Below, in pieces: positions 17,646 to 26,547 of a DNA stretch of 52,395 bases. Positions within the stretch are counted from its first letter, which is position 1. Each line of letters starts with the position of its first letter. The position numbers were made by a program, and so were the translations under genes. The notes below the pieces were generated by a model, which did not search any database, was not told where the DNA came from, and saw only the letters and a program-made list of their open reading frames with translations. The stretch comes from Fulvimarina sp. (GTDB lineage Bacteria; Pseudomonadota; Alphaproteobacteria; Rhizobiales; Rhizobiaceae), in assembly GCA_002700095.1 (NCBI GenBank), contig PACL01000080.1, forward strand, positions 46,095 through 98,489, written 5' to 3'.

Positions 17646-17728
17646 GTGGCGGTCCCTCCCCCTGCCAGCTCGAAAGCTCCCGCGCCGGCCGCGTCACCCC
17701 GCTTGCGCGGGGCCGGGCCGGACGAGAC

Positions 17729-17953
17729 TCAGCGCAGGGCGAACCAGCCGATGGCGAGAACGACGATGAAGCCGAGAACCGACGTGATCACGCCGCTGCC
17801 CATGATCAGGCCGAGCATCATGCCGACGAGCAGGGCGATGAGGAAGAGCGAGCCCCATTTGAACATGCCGATGAAGAGCGTGTAGGTCTTCTCGTGCTCC
17901 GGATAATCCATCTCGGCGGCGTTCGTCGTATCGATCTTCATATCCCCGGCCAT
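17729..17953 (-). CDS. aa3-type cytochrome c oxidase subunit IV
   Basis: A small bacterial subunit of aa3 oxidase that packs against the core subunits; its loss is tolerated in Paracoccus. The 74 residues have a soluble start with the conserved PEHEKTYTLFIGMFKWG. Two hydrophobic segments follow, running to the C-terminus (LFLIALLVGMMLGLIMG and VLGFIVVLAIGWFAL). It stands just upstream of pntAA in the same direction, an arrangement I recall from several Rhizobiales, and may share the transcript. Core oxidase genes are not in the window, although heme A synthase is. Confidence 0.92.
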   Translation of the reverse strand: MAGDMKIDTTNAAEMDYPEHEKTYTLFIGMFKWGSLFLIALLVGMMLGLIMGSGVITSVLGFIVVLAIGWFALR

Positions 17954-18056
17954 GGCAGCCCTCCCATCCTGTCAATCCCCCGGACATACACGAAAGCGCG
18001 CGCCGCTGGCAACGCGCCGTCGGCACGAAGCGGCGGCGGATCGCTGCGGGACTTCC

Positions 18057-18677
18057 TCAAGGGTAGAGGCGGCCGATTTCCCATGGCGCGTCGAGCGTCC
18101 TGCGGGAAAAGACGATGCGATCGTGCAGGCGGAAGGCGCCGTCCTGCCAGAACTCGATCGACAGCGGCATCAGCCGGAAGCCGGACCAGTGGGGCGGGCG
18201 CGGGATCTCGCCTTCGCCATATTGCGAATCGAGTCGCTCCACCTCAGCCTCGAGCAGGGTCCGGCTCTCCAGCGGCCGTGACTGCTGCGAGGCCCAGGCG
18301 CCGAGCCGGCTGCCCCGCGGGCGGCTGGCATAATAGGCGTCGGCCTCGGCCTCGGTGACGACCTCGACGGGCCCGCGCATGCGCACCTGGCGGCGCCGGC
18401 TCTTCCAGTGGAAGCACATCGCCGCCTTGCGGCTGGCCAGCAGCTGCCCGCCCTTGGCGCTCTCGAAATTGGTGTAGAAGGCAAAGCCCCGCGCGTCGAA
18501 ACCCTTGAGCAGAACCATGCGGGCGTCCGGCAGGCCGTCCTCGTCGACGGTCGCCAGCGACAGCGCGTTCGGGTCGTTCGGCTCGCTCTCCACGGCCTCC
18601 TTGAGCCAGCCGTCGAAAAAGGCAAAAGGGTCTGATCCGACGGCGTTTTCATCGAGTCTTAAGGGTTGTTCGGTCAT
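18057..18677 (-). CDS. pdxH: Pyridoxine/pyridoxamine 5'-phosphate oxidase
   Basis: FMN-dependent oxidase that makes pyridoxal 5'-phosphate, the last step of vitamin B6 synthesis and salvage. The 206-residue product has [24 protein letters not shown] (FMN and phosphate binding), [33 protein letters not shown] and the C-terminal signature around LHDRIVFSR and LYP. The reading frame is open far upstream, but homology starts at [14 protein letters not shown] 18677 has a GAGG about eleven bases before it. It is divergent from a lipoprotein gene across 57 bases. Confidence 0.96.
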   Translation of the reverse strand: MTEQPLRLDENAVGSDPFAFFDGWLKEAVESEPNDPNALSLATVDEDGLPDARMVLLKGFDARGFAFYTNFESAKGGQLLASRKAAMCFHWKSRRRQVRMRGPVEVVTEAEADAYYASRPRGSRLGAWASQQSRPLESRTLLEAEVERLDSQYGEGEIPRPPHWSGFRLMPLSIEFWQDGAFRLHDRIVFSRRTLDAPWEIGRLYP

Positions 18678-18734
18678 CTGTGATACTGCCTCGGAGGTCA
18701 CGGCCCGGCGACGATTCGCCGAATCGAATGAAAC

Positions 18735-19187
18735 ATGAGATCGATGCTGCGATACAAGACGGTCTGGATCTTGGTGATGACGGCGGGTCTCGGCGGATGT
18801 GTGGTCGCCGGCCCGAGCGTCGAGGATACCCTCCTCGATCCCACCATCACCGGCTCCACCACGACGCAGCCGGAGGAGGACCCGGCGTCCAGCGACAGCG
18901 ACGCCGTCTCGGACCGCCGGATCGTCCGCAATGCCGTTTCCGCCGCCGACATCGACACGGGCTCCGACAACGGCGCCGGGAAGGGCGCCGGCCGCTATGC
19001 CTGGTCCAATCCCGAAACCGGATCGAGCGGCGTCATCACGACGCTCAGCCAGGAGCGCCAGGGCGACAACATCTGCCGCTCTTTCGAGACCTCGCGCCAG
19101 CGCTTCGACGGGATCGCGCTCTATCAGGGCCGGGCCTGCGCCGTCGGAGCCGGCGAATGGGCGCTGATCGAATTCACCAAGCGCTGA
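18735..19187 (+). CDS. Putative lipoprotein, surface-antigen-like
   Basis: A 150-residue secreted protein with the hydrophobic stretch [14 protein letters not shown], so Cys22 is the probable lipidated residue. After an acidic, threonine-rich linker of about 60 residues the C-terminal half ([35 protein letters not shown]) resembles the 17-kDa surface-antigen type (RT0821/Lpp0805-like). There a conserved NICR cysteine could pair with the later CAVG cysteine. The function is unknown; an envelope role is inferred. It is divergent from pdxH and precedes the dnaJ-type gene by 282 bases, a gap in which I see no gene. Confidence 0.7.
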   Translation: MRSMLRYKTVWILVMTAGLGGCVVAGPSVEDTLLDPTITGSTTTQPEEDPASSDSDAVSDRRIVRNAVSAADIDTGSDNGAGKGAGRYAWSNPETGSSGVITTLSQERQGDNICRSFETSRQRFDGIALYQGRACAVGAGEWALIEFTKR

Positions 19188-19469
19188 CGGTTGGCCGGTT
19201 CCTTCGAGCGGCGCGGGATCTGCCGCTCTCTCCGACCCACGTCCCATTCAGAATCCCGGCTTTGATGCCGAGCGGCGCGAACCGCTCGCTGCCGCCGATC
19301 TCCGCAGCCACGAATCGCGCCTTCGTCCACCAAAAAGCAGCCGGAATGACGAAGCAGCGTCCGGGCGATCTTCAATTTGCCGGCACCAGTCGTCATATAG
19401 GAGGCGATTGCGACGGTGCCGCAGGCGCCGTCCCCGCCATTCATGCCCATCTGAAGGAACTGACAGCCT

Positions 19470-20435
19470 ATGCGCGATCCCTACGCCGTGCTCGGCGTCG
19501 CGAAGTCGGCGAGCGAAAAGGAGATCAAGTCGGCCTTTCGCAAGCTGGCGAAAAAGTATCATCCGGACGCCAATTCCAACGACCCGACGGCCGCCAGCCG
19601 ATTCAACGAGGCCAACCAGGCCTATGAGATCCTTGGCGAAAAGGACAAGCGCGCCCAGTTCGACCGGGGCGAGATCGATGCCGACGGCAAGCCGAAGTTC
19701 CAGGGCTTTGCCGGCGCCGATCCGTTCGGTGCCGGCGGCCCCTTCGCCGGCGGCAGGTCGCGGCCGGGCGGCTTCGAATACCGCTCCTCCACCAAGGCGG
19801 AGGACTTCGATGCCGACAGCATCTTCTCCAGCCTGTTCGAGGGCGCCTTCGGCGGCGCCGGCGCTGGTGCCAAGCGCGCGTCGGCGAAGGGCGGCTTTTC
19901 CGGCGCCCGCAGCGGCGCATCGAAAGGCGCCGACATCACCGCCGAGCTGACCATCGGGCTCGACGACATCGTCTCGAACGAAAAGGTCGAGGTCGCCTTC
20001 GCCTCCGGCAAGAAGCTCGCCATCCGTCTGCCGATGGGCGTCGAGGACGGCCAGACGATTCGGCTGCGCGGCCAGGGCCAGGCCACCCCGGCGGCGGGCG
20101 GCACTCCCGGCGACGCGCTGATCACCATCCGCATCGCGCCCCATGGCCGCTTCAAGGTCGAAGGGCGGGATCTGCGCTGCAGCGCCGACGTGCCCCTGCG
20201 CACCGCCGTTCTCGGCGGACGGCTCGAGGTCGAGACGCTGGACGGCCGGGTGGCGCTCAACGTCCCGGCCTGGACGAATTCCGGCAAGACCTTCCGCTTC
20301 AAGGGCAAGGGCCTCACGACCAAGGAGGGCGGCCGCGGCGATCTCTACGTCAAAATCGAGATCCACCTGCCGCAGGGCGACCGGGAGCTCGAGGCGCTGA
20401 TGCGCGAGCGCTCGAAGGAACCGGCCGCAGGCTGA
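19470..20435 (+). CDS. DnaJ/CbpA-type co-chaperone
   Basis: A class B J-domain protein that stimulates DnaK. The 321 residues start with the J domain (1-68), including the HPD motif in KKYHPDAN (about 30-37). A glycine/phenylalanine-rich linker of about 80 residues (FAGADPFGAGGPFAGG) follows. The C-terminal peptide-binding domains come next (ITAELTIGLDDIV, VEDGQTIRLRGQG, and the conserved NSGKTFRFKGKG). It lacks the zinc-finger domain of true DnaJ. It is a stand-alone gene; a perfect nine-base hairpin follows its stop. A cytoplasmic stress or curved-DNA-binding role as in CbpA is inferred. Confidence 0.92.
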   Translation: MRDPYAVLGVAKSASEKEIKSAFRKLAKKYHPDANSNDPTAASRFNEANQAYEILGEKDKRAQFDRGEIDADGKPKFQGFAGADPFGAGGPFAGGRSRPGGFEYRSSTKAEDFDADSIFSSLFEGAFGGAGAGAKRASAKGGFSGARSGASKGADITAELTIGLDDIVSNEKVEVAFASGKKLAIRLPMGVEDGQTIRLRGQGQATPAAGGTPGDALITIRIAPHGRFKVEGRDLRCSADVPLRTAVLGGRLEVETLDGRVALNVPAWTNSGKTFRFKGKGLTTKEGGRGDLYVKIEIHLPQGDRELEALMRERSKEPAAG

Positions 20436-20460
20436 CCTTGCCTGTCGCCGCCGGCGCGCA

Positions 20461-20487
20461 CTCCCCGGGGGATGCAGGCCCGGGGAG
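20461..20487 (+). terminator. Possible terminator after the dnaJ-type gene
   Basis: A nine-base perfect inverted repeat (CTCCCCGGG at 20461-20469 with CCCGGGGAG at 20479-20487) around a nine-base loop, 25 bases after the stop codon. The following CCTTCCC is only weakly T-rich, so this may be an inefficient or Rho-assisted site. Confidence 0.45.
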
Positions 20488-20575
20488 CCTTCCCGTGCTT
20501 GAAGCCCCATCACCTCTGTGCCATACCGCCGCCGCAAGACGATTTCGGCAAGGACCCACTGGAGGATAGCGCGCC

Positions 20576-21397
20576 ATGGCTGCATCGAACGGTCTGATGG
20601 AAGGCAAGCGCGGCCTCGTGATGGGGGTCGCCAACAACCGTTCGATCGCGTGGGGCATCGCCAAGGCTCTCGCCGACGCCGGCGCCGAGCTGGCGCTGAC
20701 CTATCAGGGCGACGCCCTGAAAAAGCGCGTGGCGCCGCTCGCCGACGAACTCGGCGCCTTCCTCGCCGGCCATTGCGACGTCACCGAAGATGCCACCGTC
20801 GACGCGGTCTTCGCCGAGGTCGAGGCCCGCTGGGGCAAGCTGGACTTCGTCGTCCACGCCATCGCCTTCTCCGACAAGGACGAACTCACCGGCCGCTACG
20901 TCGAGACGAGCCGCGAGAACTTCCGCAAGACCATGGACGTCTCGGTCTATTCGCTGACCTCGATCACCGCCCGGGCCGAGAAGCTGATGGGCCATGGCGG
21001 CTCGATCCTGACGCTGACCTATTACGGCGCCGAGAAGGTGATGCCGCACTACAACGTCATGGGCGTCGCCAAGGCCGCCCTCGAAGCGTCGGTGCGCTAT
21101 CTCGCCGTCGACCTCGGCAAGAAGGCGATCCGCGTCAACGCCATCTCCGCCGGGCCGATCAAGACGCTGGCGGCCTCCGGCATCGGCGACTTCCGCTACA
21201 TTTTGAAGTGGAACGAGTATAACGCGCCCCTGAAGCGCACGGTGACCATCGACGAGGTCGGCCAGTCGGCGCTCTACCTCCTGTCAGACATGTCGCGCGG
21301 CGTCACCGGCGAGGTCCACCACGTCGATTGCGGCTACCACACGGTCGGCATGAAGGCCGTCGACGCACCCGACATCTCGGTCGTCAAGGACGACTGA
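20576..21397 (+). CDS. fabI: Enoyl-[acyl-carrier-protein] reductase (NADH)
   Basis: Reduces enoyl-ACP in the last step of each fatty-acid elongation round; the target of triclosan-type inhibitors in this family. The 273-residue protein has the FabI-specific nucleotide-binding start GVANNRSIAWGIAKALADAGAELALTY, the catalytic Tyr159-x6-Lys166 in HYNVMGVAK, ISAGPIKTLAASGI and the C-terminal TGEVHHVDCGYH. It has a normal length with a short charged tail ending in KDD. It lies 140 bases after the dnaJ-type gene and ends with its own terminator, so it is probably monocistronic. FabI versus FabV or FabL is clear from the motifs. Confidence 0.96.
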   Translation: MAASNGLMEGKRGLVMGVANNRSIAWGIAKALADAGAELALTYQGDALKKRVAPLADELGAFLAGHCDVTEDATVDAVFAEVEARWGKLDFVVHAIAFSDKDELTGRYVETSRENFRKTMDVSVYSLTSITARAEKLMGHGGSILTLTYYGAEKVMPHYNVMGVAKAALEASVRYLAVDLGKKAIRVNAISAGPIKTLAASGIGDFRYILKWNEYNAPLKRTVTIDEVGQSALYLLSDMSRGVTGEVHHVDCGYHTVGMKAVDAPDISVVKDD

Positions 21398-21409
21398 CTG
21401 CGCATGAAG

Positions 21410-21431
21410 GCGGGGCTTCGCCCTGCATTTT
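21410..21431 (+). terminator. Terminator of fabI
   Basis: A seven-pair stem (GCGGGGC at 21410-21416 with GCCCTGC at 21420-21426, one G-U pair) around a TTC loop, followed by ATTTT. It begins 13 bases after the fabI stop codon. Confidence 0.75.
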
Positions 21432-21493
21432 CCAGGAATTGAACCGGCAACCGGTCGGTTGCGGCAGCCCTGCCCGGGCGCCGCGACACAGGG

Positions 21494-22129
21494 ATGCCAG
21501 CGCGGGATGAGCCGAGGATGAACCAGGAACTGCTGCTCGCCAAGCCGGAACTCTTCATCTGCCGGCACGGCCAGACCGACTGGAACGCCGAGGGCCGGCT
21601 GCAGGGCCAGGTCGAGGTTCCGCTCAACGACACCGGACGCGCGCAGGCCCGGCGCAACGGGCGCCACCTCCTCGAGCTTTTGGGCGATCGGGCGCGCGAT
21701 TACGCTTACCTCGCCAGCCCGCTGGGCCGCTCCTCCGAGACCATGCGGATCATCCGCACCGAACTCGGCCTCGACCCGGACGACTTTCCCACCGACGAGC
21801 GCCTCGTCGAGCTCGACTTCGGCGGCTGGGGCGGGGCGACCATGGATGAGCTCGCCGTGTCCGACGCCGAGGGCATCCGGCGCCGCAAGAAGGACAAGTG
21901 GGGCTTCGTGCCGCCCGGCGAGACGGCCGAATCCTACGCCATGCTCGCCGAGCGGGCCCGGCCGGTCTTCGAGGCGATCGAGCGCCCGACGATCCTCGTC
22001 GCCCATGGCGGCATCACCCGCTCGTTCCTGGCGCTCTACACCGGCCTCGACGGGCAGGAAGCGGCGCGCATCGACATCCCGCAGGACCAGATCCTGCATG
22101 TCGCGAACGGCCGCGCCGCCTGGGTCTGA
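21494..22129 (+). CDS. Histidine phosphatase family protein
   Basis: A phosphoglycerate-mutase-like phosphatase of 211 residues. The catalytic RHGQTDWN (phospho-histidine) lies near residue 24. LQGQVEVPLNDTGRAQA, ASPLGRSSETM and the second catalytic histidine in LVAHGGITR complete the active site. Relatives act on sugar phosphates, alpha-ribazole phosphate or phosphoserine; the substrate is not readable here. The start is uncertain: ATG 21494 is the longest version, while ATG 21518 gives MNQELLLAKPELFICRHG, eight residues shorter and equally plausible. It is 66 bases ahead of the LOG-family gene in the same direction, so the two may be co-transcribed. Confidence 0.88.
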   Translation: MPARDEPRMNQELLLAKPELFICRHGQTDWNAEGRLQGQVEVPLNDTGRAQARRNGRHLLELLGDRARDYAYLASPLGRSSETMRIIRTELGLDPDDFPTDERLVELDFGGWGGATMDELAVSDAEGIRRRKKDKWGFVPPGETAESYAMLAERARPVFEAIERPTILVAHGGITRSFLALYTGLDGQEAARIDIPQDQILHVANGRAAWV

Positions 22130-22195
22130 CCCTGGGCTGCCCCGGATCGGCCGCGACGCTTGATTTCTCCCTCCCGCCGTCGGACCCTTGATCCC

Positions 22196-22801
22196 ATGAA
22201 CACGATTCGATCCGTCTGCGTCTATTGCGGCTCCTCCGCCGGCAACAGCCCGTCCTACATCGCGGCCGCCCAGAGCCTCGGCGCAAGCATGGGCCGGGCC
22301 GGCCTCGAGCTCGTCTACGGCGGTGGCACAAGGGGCATCATGGGGGCGGTGTCCGAGGCGGTGCTGGCCGCCGGCGGCAAGGTCACCGGCATCATCCCGC
22401 GGTTCCTCATCGACATGGAGGCGACGGAGCGCGAGCTGCAGCGGCTCGACGAACTGATCGTCACCGAGGACATGCACGAGCGCAAGCACATCATGTTCCA
22501 GCGCTCCGATGCCTTCGTGGCCCTGCCCGGCGGCATCGGCACGCTGGAGGAACTGGTCGAGATCATGACCTGGAGCCAGCTCGGCCGGCACGAGAAGCCG
22601 GTGGTGATCGCCAATGTGGACGGGTTCTGGGATCCCCTCGCCCGGCTGTTCGACCACATGCGGGAGGAAGGCTTCCTGCATTCGGCCGACAAGCTGAAGC
22701 CGCTGGTGATCGACCGCGTCGAGGACATCGTTACGGCGCTGATGAAGCATGGCCTCAGCGACGGCGGCGAGGGCCGCGAAGAGATCATCGAACGGATGTG
22801 A
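22196..22801 (+). CDS. LOG-family protein (TIGR00730), cytokinin-nucleotide phosphoribohydrolase type
   Basis: A Rossmann-fold protein of 201 residues in the LONELY GUY/lysine-decarboxylase-like family. Characterised members release free bases from nucleoside 5'-monophosphates. The hallmark motifs are CVYCGSSAGN at the start, YGGGTRGIMG, MHERKHIMF and ALPGGIGTLEEL (the PGGxGTxxE signature). Start ATG 22196 places the first motif a few residues in, as in relatives; the frame continues 12 codons upstream to a TTG. Whether it makes cytokinins or does nucleotide housekeeping cannot be told from the sequence. Confidence 0.92.
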   Translation: MNTIRSVCVYCGSSAGNSPSYIAAAQSLGASMGRAGLELVYGGGTRGIMGAVSEAVLAAGGKVTGIIPRFLIDMEATERELQRLDELIVTEDMHERKHIMFQRSDAFVALPGGIGTLEELVEIMTWSQLGRHEKPVVIANVDGFWDPLARLFDHMREEGFLHSADKLKPLVIDRVEDIVTALMKHGLSDGGEGREEIIERM

Positions 22802-22849
22802 CCGCCACGCACGGCGGAGACGCTCGGTCGCTGAAGCGCGAGCCAGGGG

Positions 22850-23158
22850 TCAGCTGCCCCGCACGCCATGCCGCTGCGTCTCGCGGCTCGCCCACCAGGC
22901 GGCGATCCTCTTGCGCCGGCGGAACGCGACGAATGCCGCGACGAGAGCCGTGTCGAGCCCGATCCCCGCGGCCAGCATCGCGGGCAACCTTTCCGGCTCG
23001 ACACCGAGAAGCTCACCATAGATCAGGAAGACACCCTCGTTGAGATCCCGCGAGAGGTAGACGCCGCCGAAGGTCTGGCCGACATCGGCCAGCGACAGGA
23101 AGTACCAGCCGAAGGCGGCCGCCAGTGGCGTGAACCAGAGGATCAGCAGCGCGCGCAT
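22850..23158 (-). CDS. DUF6105-type membrane protein
   Basis: A 102-residue protein starting with MRALLILWFTPLAAAFGWYFLSL, a transmembrane or uncleaved signal segment. A conserved GGVYLSRDLNEGVFLIYGELLG loop and a second hydrophobic segment (GIGLDTALVAAFVAF) follow, then a basic RRRKRIAAWW end. The pattern matches a rhizobial family I know as DUF6105, of unknown function. The start overlaps the stop of the upstream membrane-protein gene by one base (TGATG), so the two are translationally coupled and probably act together in the inner membrane. Confidence 0.75.
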   Translation of the reverse strand: MRALLILWFTPLAAAFGWYFLSLADVGQTFGGVYLSRDLNEGVFLIYGELLGVEPERLPAMLAAGIGLDTALVAAFVAFRRRKRIAAWWASRETQRHGVRGS

Positions 23159-23712
23159 CAGCGGTTGTCGGGATCGTTGCCGTCGCGGCGGTTGCGTTCC
23201 AGGATCGCCGCCCGCTTGGCTTCCTCCAGATGCGCCATCACCGCCTCGAAGGTGGCGTCGCCCTCCGGGTCCTCCCGGTCGGCGATGATGTGGTCGAAGA
23301 GCAGCGCCACGAAGCCGAGGGCGATGAACAGGGTCACCAGCGGCCCCTCGCCGAACATGGCGACTGCGGGAGAGCCCGACAGCGCCAGCGCGGCGTAGAA
23401 CCCGAACAGCGCCGAGAAGGTGGCCGCAGCGAAGGGCTCGGCGATGCGCTCCTGGACATTCACAAGCTGCAGCACGCCCGCGATGCTGACCGCGAAGGCG
23501 ATGGCGAGGGCGAGGAGAACGGCCGCGAGGCCGATGAGATCCTGCTGCGGGATGCCAAGGACGGGGAACTGCGCTCCGGCGAGAAGGTCGGCTCCGAAGG
23601 ATCCGAACAGGACCTTGGACAGGCCCGCTTCATGGGCGCAGCGCAGGGCGGAGACGGCGCAGAAGCCGCCCCAGCCGGAAAGGGCGAATACGGAAGCGAT
23701 CCGTTGCGTCAC
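23158..23712 (-). CDS. Hypothetical four-helix membrane protein
   Basis: A 184-residue protein with four or more hydrophobic segments. These are the start (VFALSGWGGFCAVSAL), LIGLAAVLLALAIAFAVSIAGVL, AAATFSALFGFYAALALSG and LVTLFIALGFVALLFDHII. A charged cytoplasmic helix of about 40 residues (EDPEGDATFEAVMAHLEEAKRAAILERNRR) ends it. I do not recognise a named family. It heads a two-gene unit with the DUF6105-type gene, overlapping it by one base. The function is unknown. Confidence 0.7.
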   Translation of the reverse strand: MTQRIASVFALSGWGGFCAVSALRCAHEAGLSKVLFGSFGADLLAGAQFPVLGIPQQDLIGLAAVLLALAIAFAVSIAGVLQLVNVQERIAEPFAAATFSALFGFYAALALSGSPAVAMFGEGPLVTLFIALGFVALLFDHIIADREDPEGDATFEAVMAHLEEAKRAAILERNRRDGNDPDNR

Positions 23713-23847
23713 AGACTTGCTCCGTCAGTGTGGTTACCAATCGGTTAACGCAAGTCTCGCCCTTTGGTTTGCCGCCGGCAACTCATTCCGCCGGGCATGC
23801 TTAACGGCCCTGCTGGCGCAGGCTTTGGCGGGCGCCGGCGATCCGCC

Positions 23848-25515
23848 TCAGCGCAGGGGCGGATAGAGATCGTCGACGATCGCCCGCAGGTCGTGCCGCA
23901 GATCGACGACGCCATAGGTGTGGCTGAAGACGCCGCCGAGCCGCGTCTCGGCGAAGGCGGCGGCGATCGGCCCGAGGCCGAGTCGCCTCAGCGTCCCGGC
24001 GGCGGCGGCCAGCGCCATCTGCTCGGCGAGCAGCCGGCAGGCGCCCTCGTCCGACACCACCATGGCGACGGCGGCGCGCAGGACGTCCGGCGTGCGCCCG
24101 GCCATCTCGCCGAGATCCGCCTCGATCGTCGCGATCACCGTCTCGAAGGCGTCGGGATCGCGCTTCAGCACCCGCAACAGGTCGAGGGCGACGACATTGC
24201 CGGAGCCCTCCCAGATCGCGTTGACCGGCGCCTCCCGGTAGGCCCGCGCCAACCGCCCGTCCTCCACATAGCCATTGCCGCCGAGGCACTCCATCGCCTC
24301 GTAGGCGAAGGCCGGCGCCAGCTTGCAGACCCAGTATTTCGTCACCGGCGTCATCACCCGCGCCCAGGCCCGCGCTTCGCCGTCGCCATCTCCGTCGCCT
24401 GCGTCATGGTCCCGCCGGTCGAGCGTCTCGGCGAGTCGGAAGGCGAGCGCCGTCGCCGCCGCCGAATCGAGGGCGAGGTCGCCGAGGACGCGGATCATCT
24501 GCGGCTGGTCGATCAGGAACTTTCCGAAGACCTGGCGTTCGCGGCAATGGTGGACGGCTTCGGCCAGCGCTCCGCGCATCAGCCCGGCGGAGGCGAGCGC
24601 GCAGTCGACCCGGGTCAGCGTGACCATGTCGAGGATGGTGGCGATCCCCCGCCCCTCCTCGCCGACGAGCATCGCCTCCGCCTCGACGAATTCGACTTCG
24701 GAGGAGGCGTTCGAGCGGTTGCCGAGCTTGTCCTTCAGGCGCTGGAAATAGAGGCCGTTGAGCGAGCCGTCGGGGCGCCTTCGCGGCATCAGGAAAGAGG
24801 TCGGTCCGGCGTCGGTGTTGGCGAGCACCAGGAAGCCGTCGCACATCGGCGCCGACAGGAACCACTTGTGGCCGGTGATGGCGTAGCGCCCGTCGCCGAG
24901 CGGCTGGGCCCTTGTCGTGTTGGCCCGCACGTCGGTGCCGCCCTGCTTCTCGGTCATCCCCATGCCGAGGGTGAGGCCCGCCTTCTCCATCGCCGGCTTG
25001 ACGCCGGGATCGTATTGCCGCGAGGCGATCAGCGCCAGCCAGGCGTCCTTGAGCGCCGGCGCCGCGGCAAGCGCCGCGACGGCGGCGGAGGTCATGGTGA
25101 CCGGACAGAGATGGCCGCATTCGACGCCGGCGGTCATGACGAATCGCGCCGCCCTCGCCTGATGGCGGATCCCGGCCTCGCCGTCCGGCCCCTGCCAGAT
25201 CGAGGCCGTGAGACCCTCGGCGATCGAGCGGCGCATCAGCGCGTGATAGGCGGGATGGAAGTCGACCATCTCCAGCCGGTGGCCCTTCTCGTCGAAGCGC
25301 CGCAGCGTCGGCTTTTCCGAATTGGCGAGCCGGGCGAGGTCGTGGGCCTCGTGGGAGCCGCAGAACCGGCCGTGCTGGTCGAGGGAGACGATGACGTCGG
25401 CTGGAAACGACGCCGTCAGGAGCTTCATGAGCGGATCGGAGCGGTAGGCGTTGAAGCCGGCATAGTCGGAGGACTGGTTGAACACCTGGTGGGTGGCGAC
25501 GTGGTTCGCATCCAT
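23848..25515 (-). CDS. AidB-type acyl-CoA dehydrogenase
   Basis: A large acyl-CoA dehydrogenase of the AidB branch (555 residues). It has THQVFNQSSDYAGFNAYRSD at the start, the FAD-binding GMGMTEKQGGTDVRANTT, TGHKWFLSAPMCDGFLVLAN, and AMECLGGNGYVED with YREAPVNAIWEGSGNV near the C-terminus. E. coli AidB is induced by alkylating agents and binds DNA through a C-terminal basic domain, but its true substrate is unresolved. I chose ATG 25515 because GGGAG stands six bases before it; ATG 25533 would add six residues. It is divergent from pyrB across 78 bases. No other alkylation-response gene is near. Confidence 0.92.
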   Translation of the reverse strand: MDANHVATHQVFNQSSDYAGFNAYRSDPLMKLLTASFPADVIVSLDQHGRFCGSHEAHDLARLANSEKPTLRRFDEKGHRLEMVDFHPAYHALMRRSIAEGLTASIWQGPDGEAGIRHQARAARFVMTAGVECGHLCPVTMTSAAVAALAAAPALKDAWLALIASRQYDPGVKPAMEKAGLTLGMGMTEKQGGTDVRANTTRAQPLGDGRYAITGHKWFLSAPMCDGFLVLANTDAGPTSFLMPRRRPDGSLNGLYFQRLKDKLGNRSNASSEVEFVEAEAMLVGEEGRGIATILDMVTLTRVDCALASAGLMRGALAEAVHHCRERQVFGKFLIDQPQMIRVLGDLALDSAAATALAFRLAETLDRRDHDAGDGDGDGEARAWARVMTPVTKYWVCKLAPAFAYEAMECLGGNGYVEDGRLARAYREAPVNAIWEGSGNVVALDLLRVLKRDPDAFETVIATIEADLGEMAGRTPDVLRAAVAMVVSDEGACRLLAEQMALAAAAGTLRRLGLGPIAAAFAETRLGGVFSHTYGVVDLRHDLRAIVDDLYPPLR

Positions 25516-25553
25516 GTCTCGCTCCCTCGTCATGCAATTGCGGCGGCGCGTTG

Positions 25554-25582
25554 TTGCCGCGGTTTCGACAAACCCTTATAGC
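25554..25582 (+). promoter_or_regulatory. Possible promoter for pyrB
   Basis: TTGCCG (25554-25559) is 17 bases from TATAGC (25577-25582), four of six matches at each box. Transcription would start around 25589, about five bases before the pyrB ATG, giving an almost leaderless messenger. No Shine-Dalgarno is visible ahead of that ATG, which is consistent. Confidence 0.4.
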
Positions 25583-25593
25583 CCTCGTTCGTC

Positions 25594-26547
25594 ATGATCG
25601 CACCCGCTCAAAGCTCCCCGTCCCGTCGCCATCTGCTTGGCATTGCCAGCCTTTCGCCCCAGGACATCACCGCCCTCCTCGATCTCGCCGAGGCGGAGGT
25701 CGCCGTCTCCCGGCAGACCGAGAAGAAGAAGTCGGTCCTCAAGGGCCGGACCCAGATCAACCTGTTCTTCGAGGCCTCGACCCGGACGCAGGCCTCCTTC
25801 GAGCTGGCCGGCAAGCGGCTCGGCGCCGACGTGATGAACATGTCGGTGGCGAGTTCCTCGGTGAAGAAGGGCGAGACGCTCATCGACACCGCGATGACGC
25901 TCAACGCCATGCAGCCGGACATCCTCGTCGTGCGCCACCATTCGGCGGGCGCCGTCGCGCTGCTCGCCCAGAAGGTCGCCTGCTCGGTGGTCAATGCCGG
26001 CGACGGCGCCCACGAACATCCGACCCAGGCCCTTCTCGACGCCCTCACCATCCGCCGCCACAAGGGCCGCATCGCCCGACTGATCGTCGCGATCTGCGGC
26101 GACGTCCTGCACAGCCGGGTCGCCCGCTCCAACATCCTCCTCCTTAACGCCCTCGGCGCCGAGGTGCGCGTCGTCGCCCCCTCGACGCTGCTGCCGAGCG
26201 GCATTGCGGAGATGGGCGTCAAGGTCTTCCGGCGCATGGATGAGGGCCTGAAGGACGCCGACGTGGTGATGATGCTGCGGCTCCAACGCGAGCGCATGGA
26301 GGGCGCCTTCGTCCCCTCGGTCCGGGAATATTTCCGCTATTTCGGCCTCGACGCGGCCAAGCTCGCTTACGCGAAACCCGATGCGCTGGTGATGCATCCC
26401 GGCCCGATGAACCGCGGCGTCGAGATCGCCTCGGAAATCGCCGACGGGCCCAACAGCGTCATCGAGGAACAGGTCGAGATGGGGGTCGCGGTCCGCATGG
26501 CGGTGATCGAGACGCTGATCGGAACCTCCCCGGAGGGACAGACGTGA
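25594..26547 (+). CDS. pyrB: Aspartate carbamoyltransferase catalytic subunit
   Basis: Joins carbamoyl phosphate and aspartate, the committed step of pyrimidine synthesis. The 317 residues hold the carbamoyl-phosphate motif [43 protein letters not shown] and the late [13 protein letters not shown], all typical of ATCase. There is no pyrI here; the downstream pyrC-like partner overlaps by one base (TGATG), as in genomes where ATCase binds a dihydroorotase-like protein. No Shine-Dalgarno precedes ATG 25594, so translation may be leaderless. Confidence 0.97.
   Translation: MIAPAQSSPSRRHLLGIASLSPQDITALLDLAEAEVAVSRQTEKKKSVLKGRTQINLFFEASTRTQASFELAGKRLGADVMNMSVASSSVKKGETLIDTAMTLNAMQPDILVVRHHSAGAVALLAQKVACSVVNAGDGAHEHPTQALLDALTIRRHKGRIARLIVAICGDVLHSRVARSNILLLNALGAEVRVVAPSTLLPSGIAEMGVKVFRRMDEGLKDADVVMMLRLQRERMEGAFVPSVREYFRYFGLDAAKLAYAKPDALVMHPGPMNRGVEIASEIADGPNSVIEEQVEMGVAVRMAVIETLIGTSPEGQT

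Noticed and set aside
23764..25581. Plus-strand frame (605 codons) opposite the AidB-type gene
   Set aside because: Shadow frame of the AidB gene; no family motifs.
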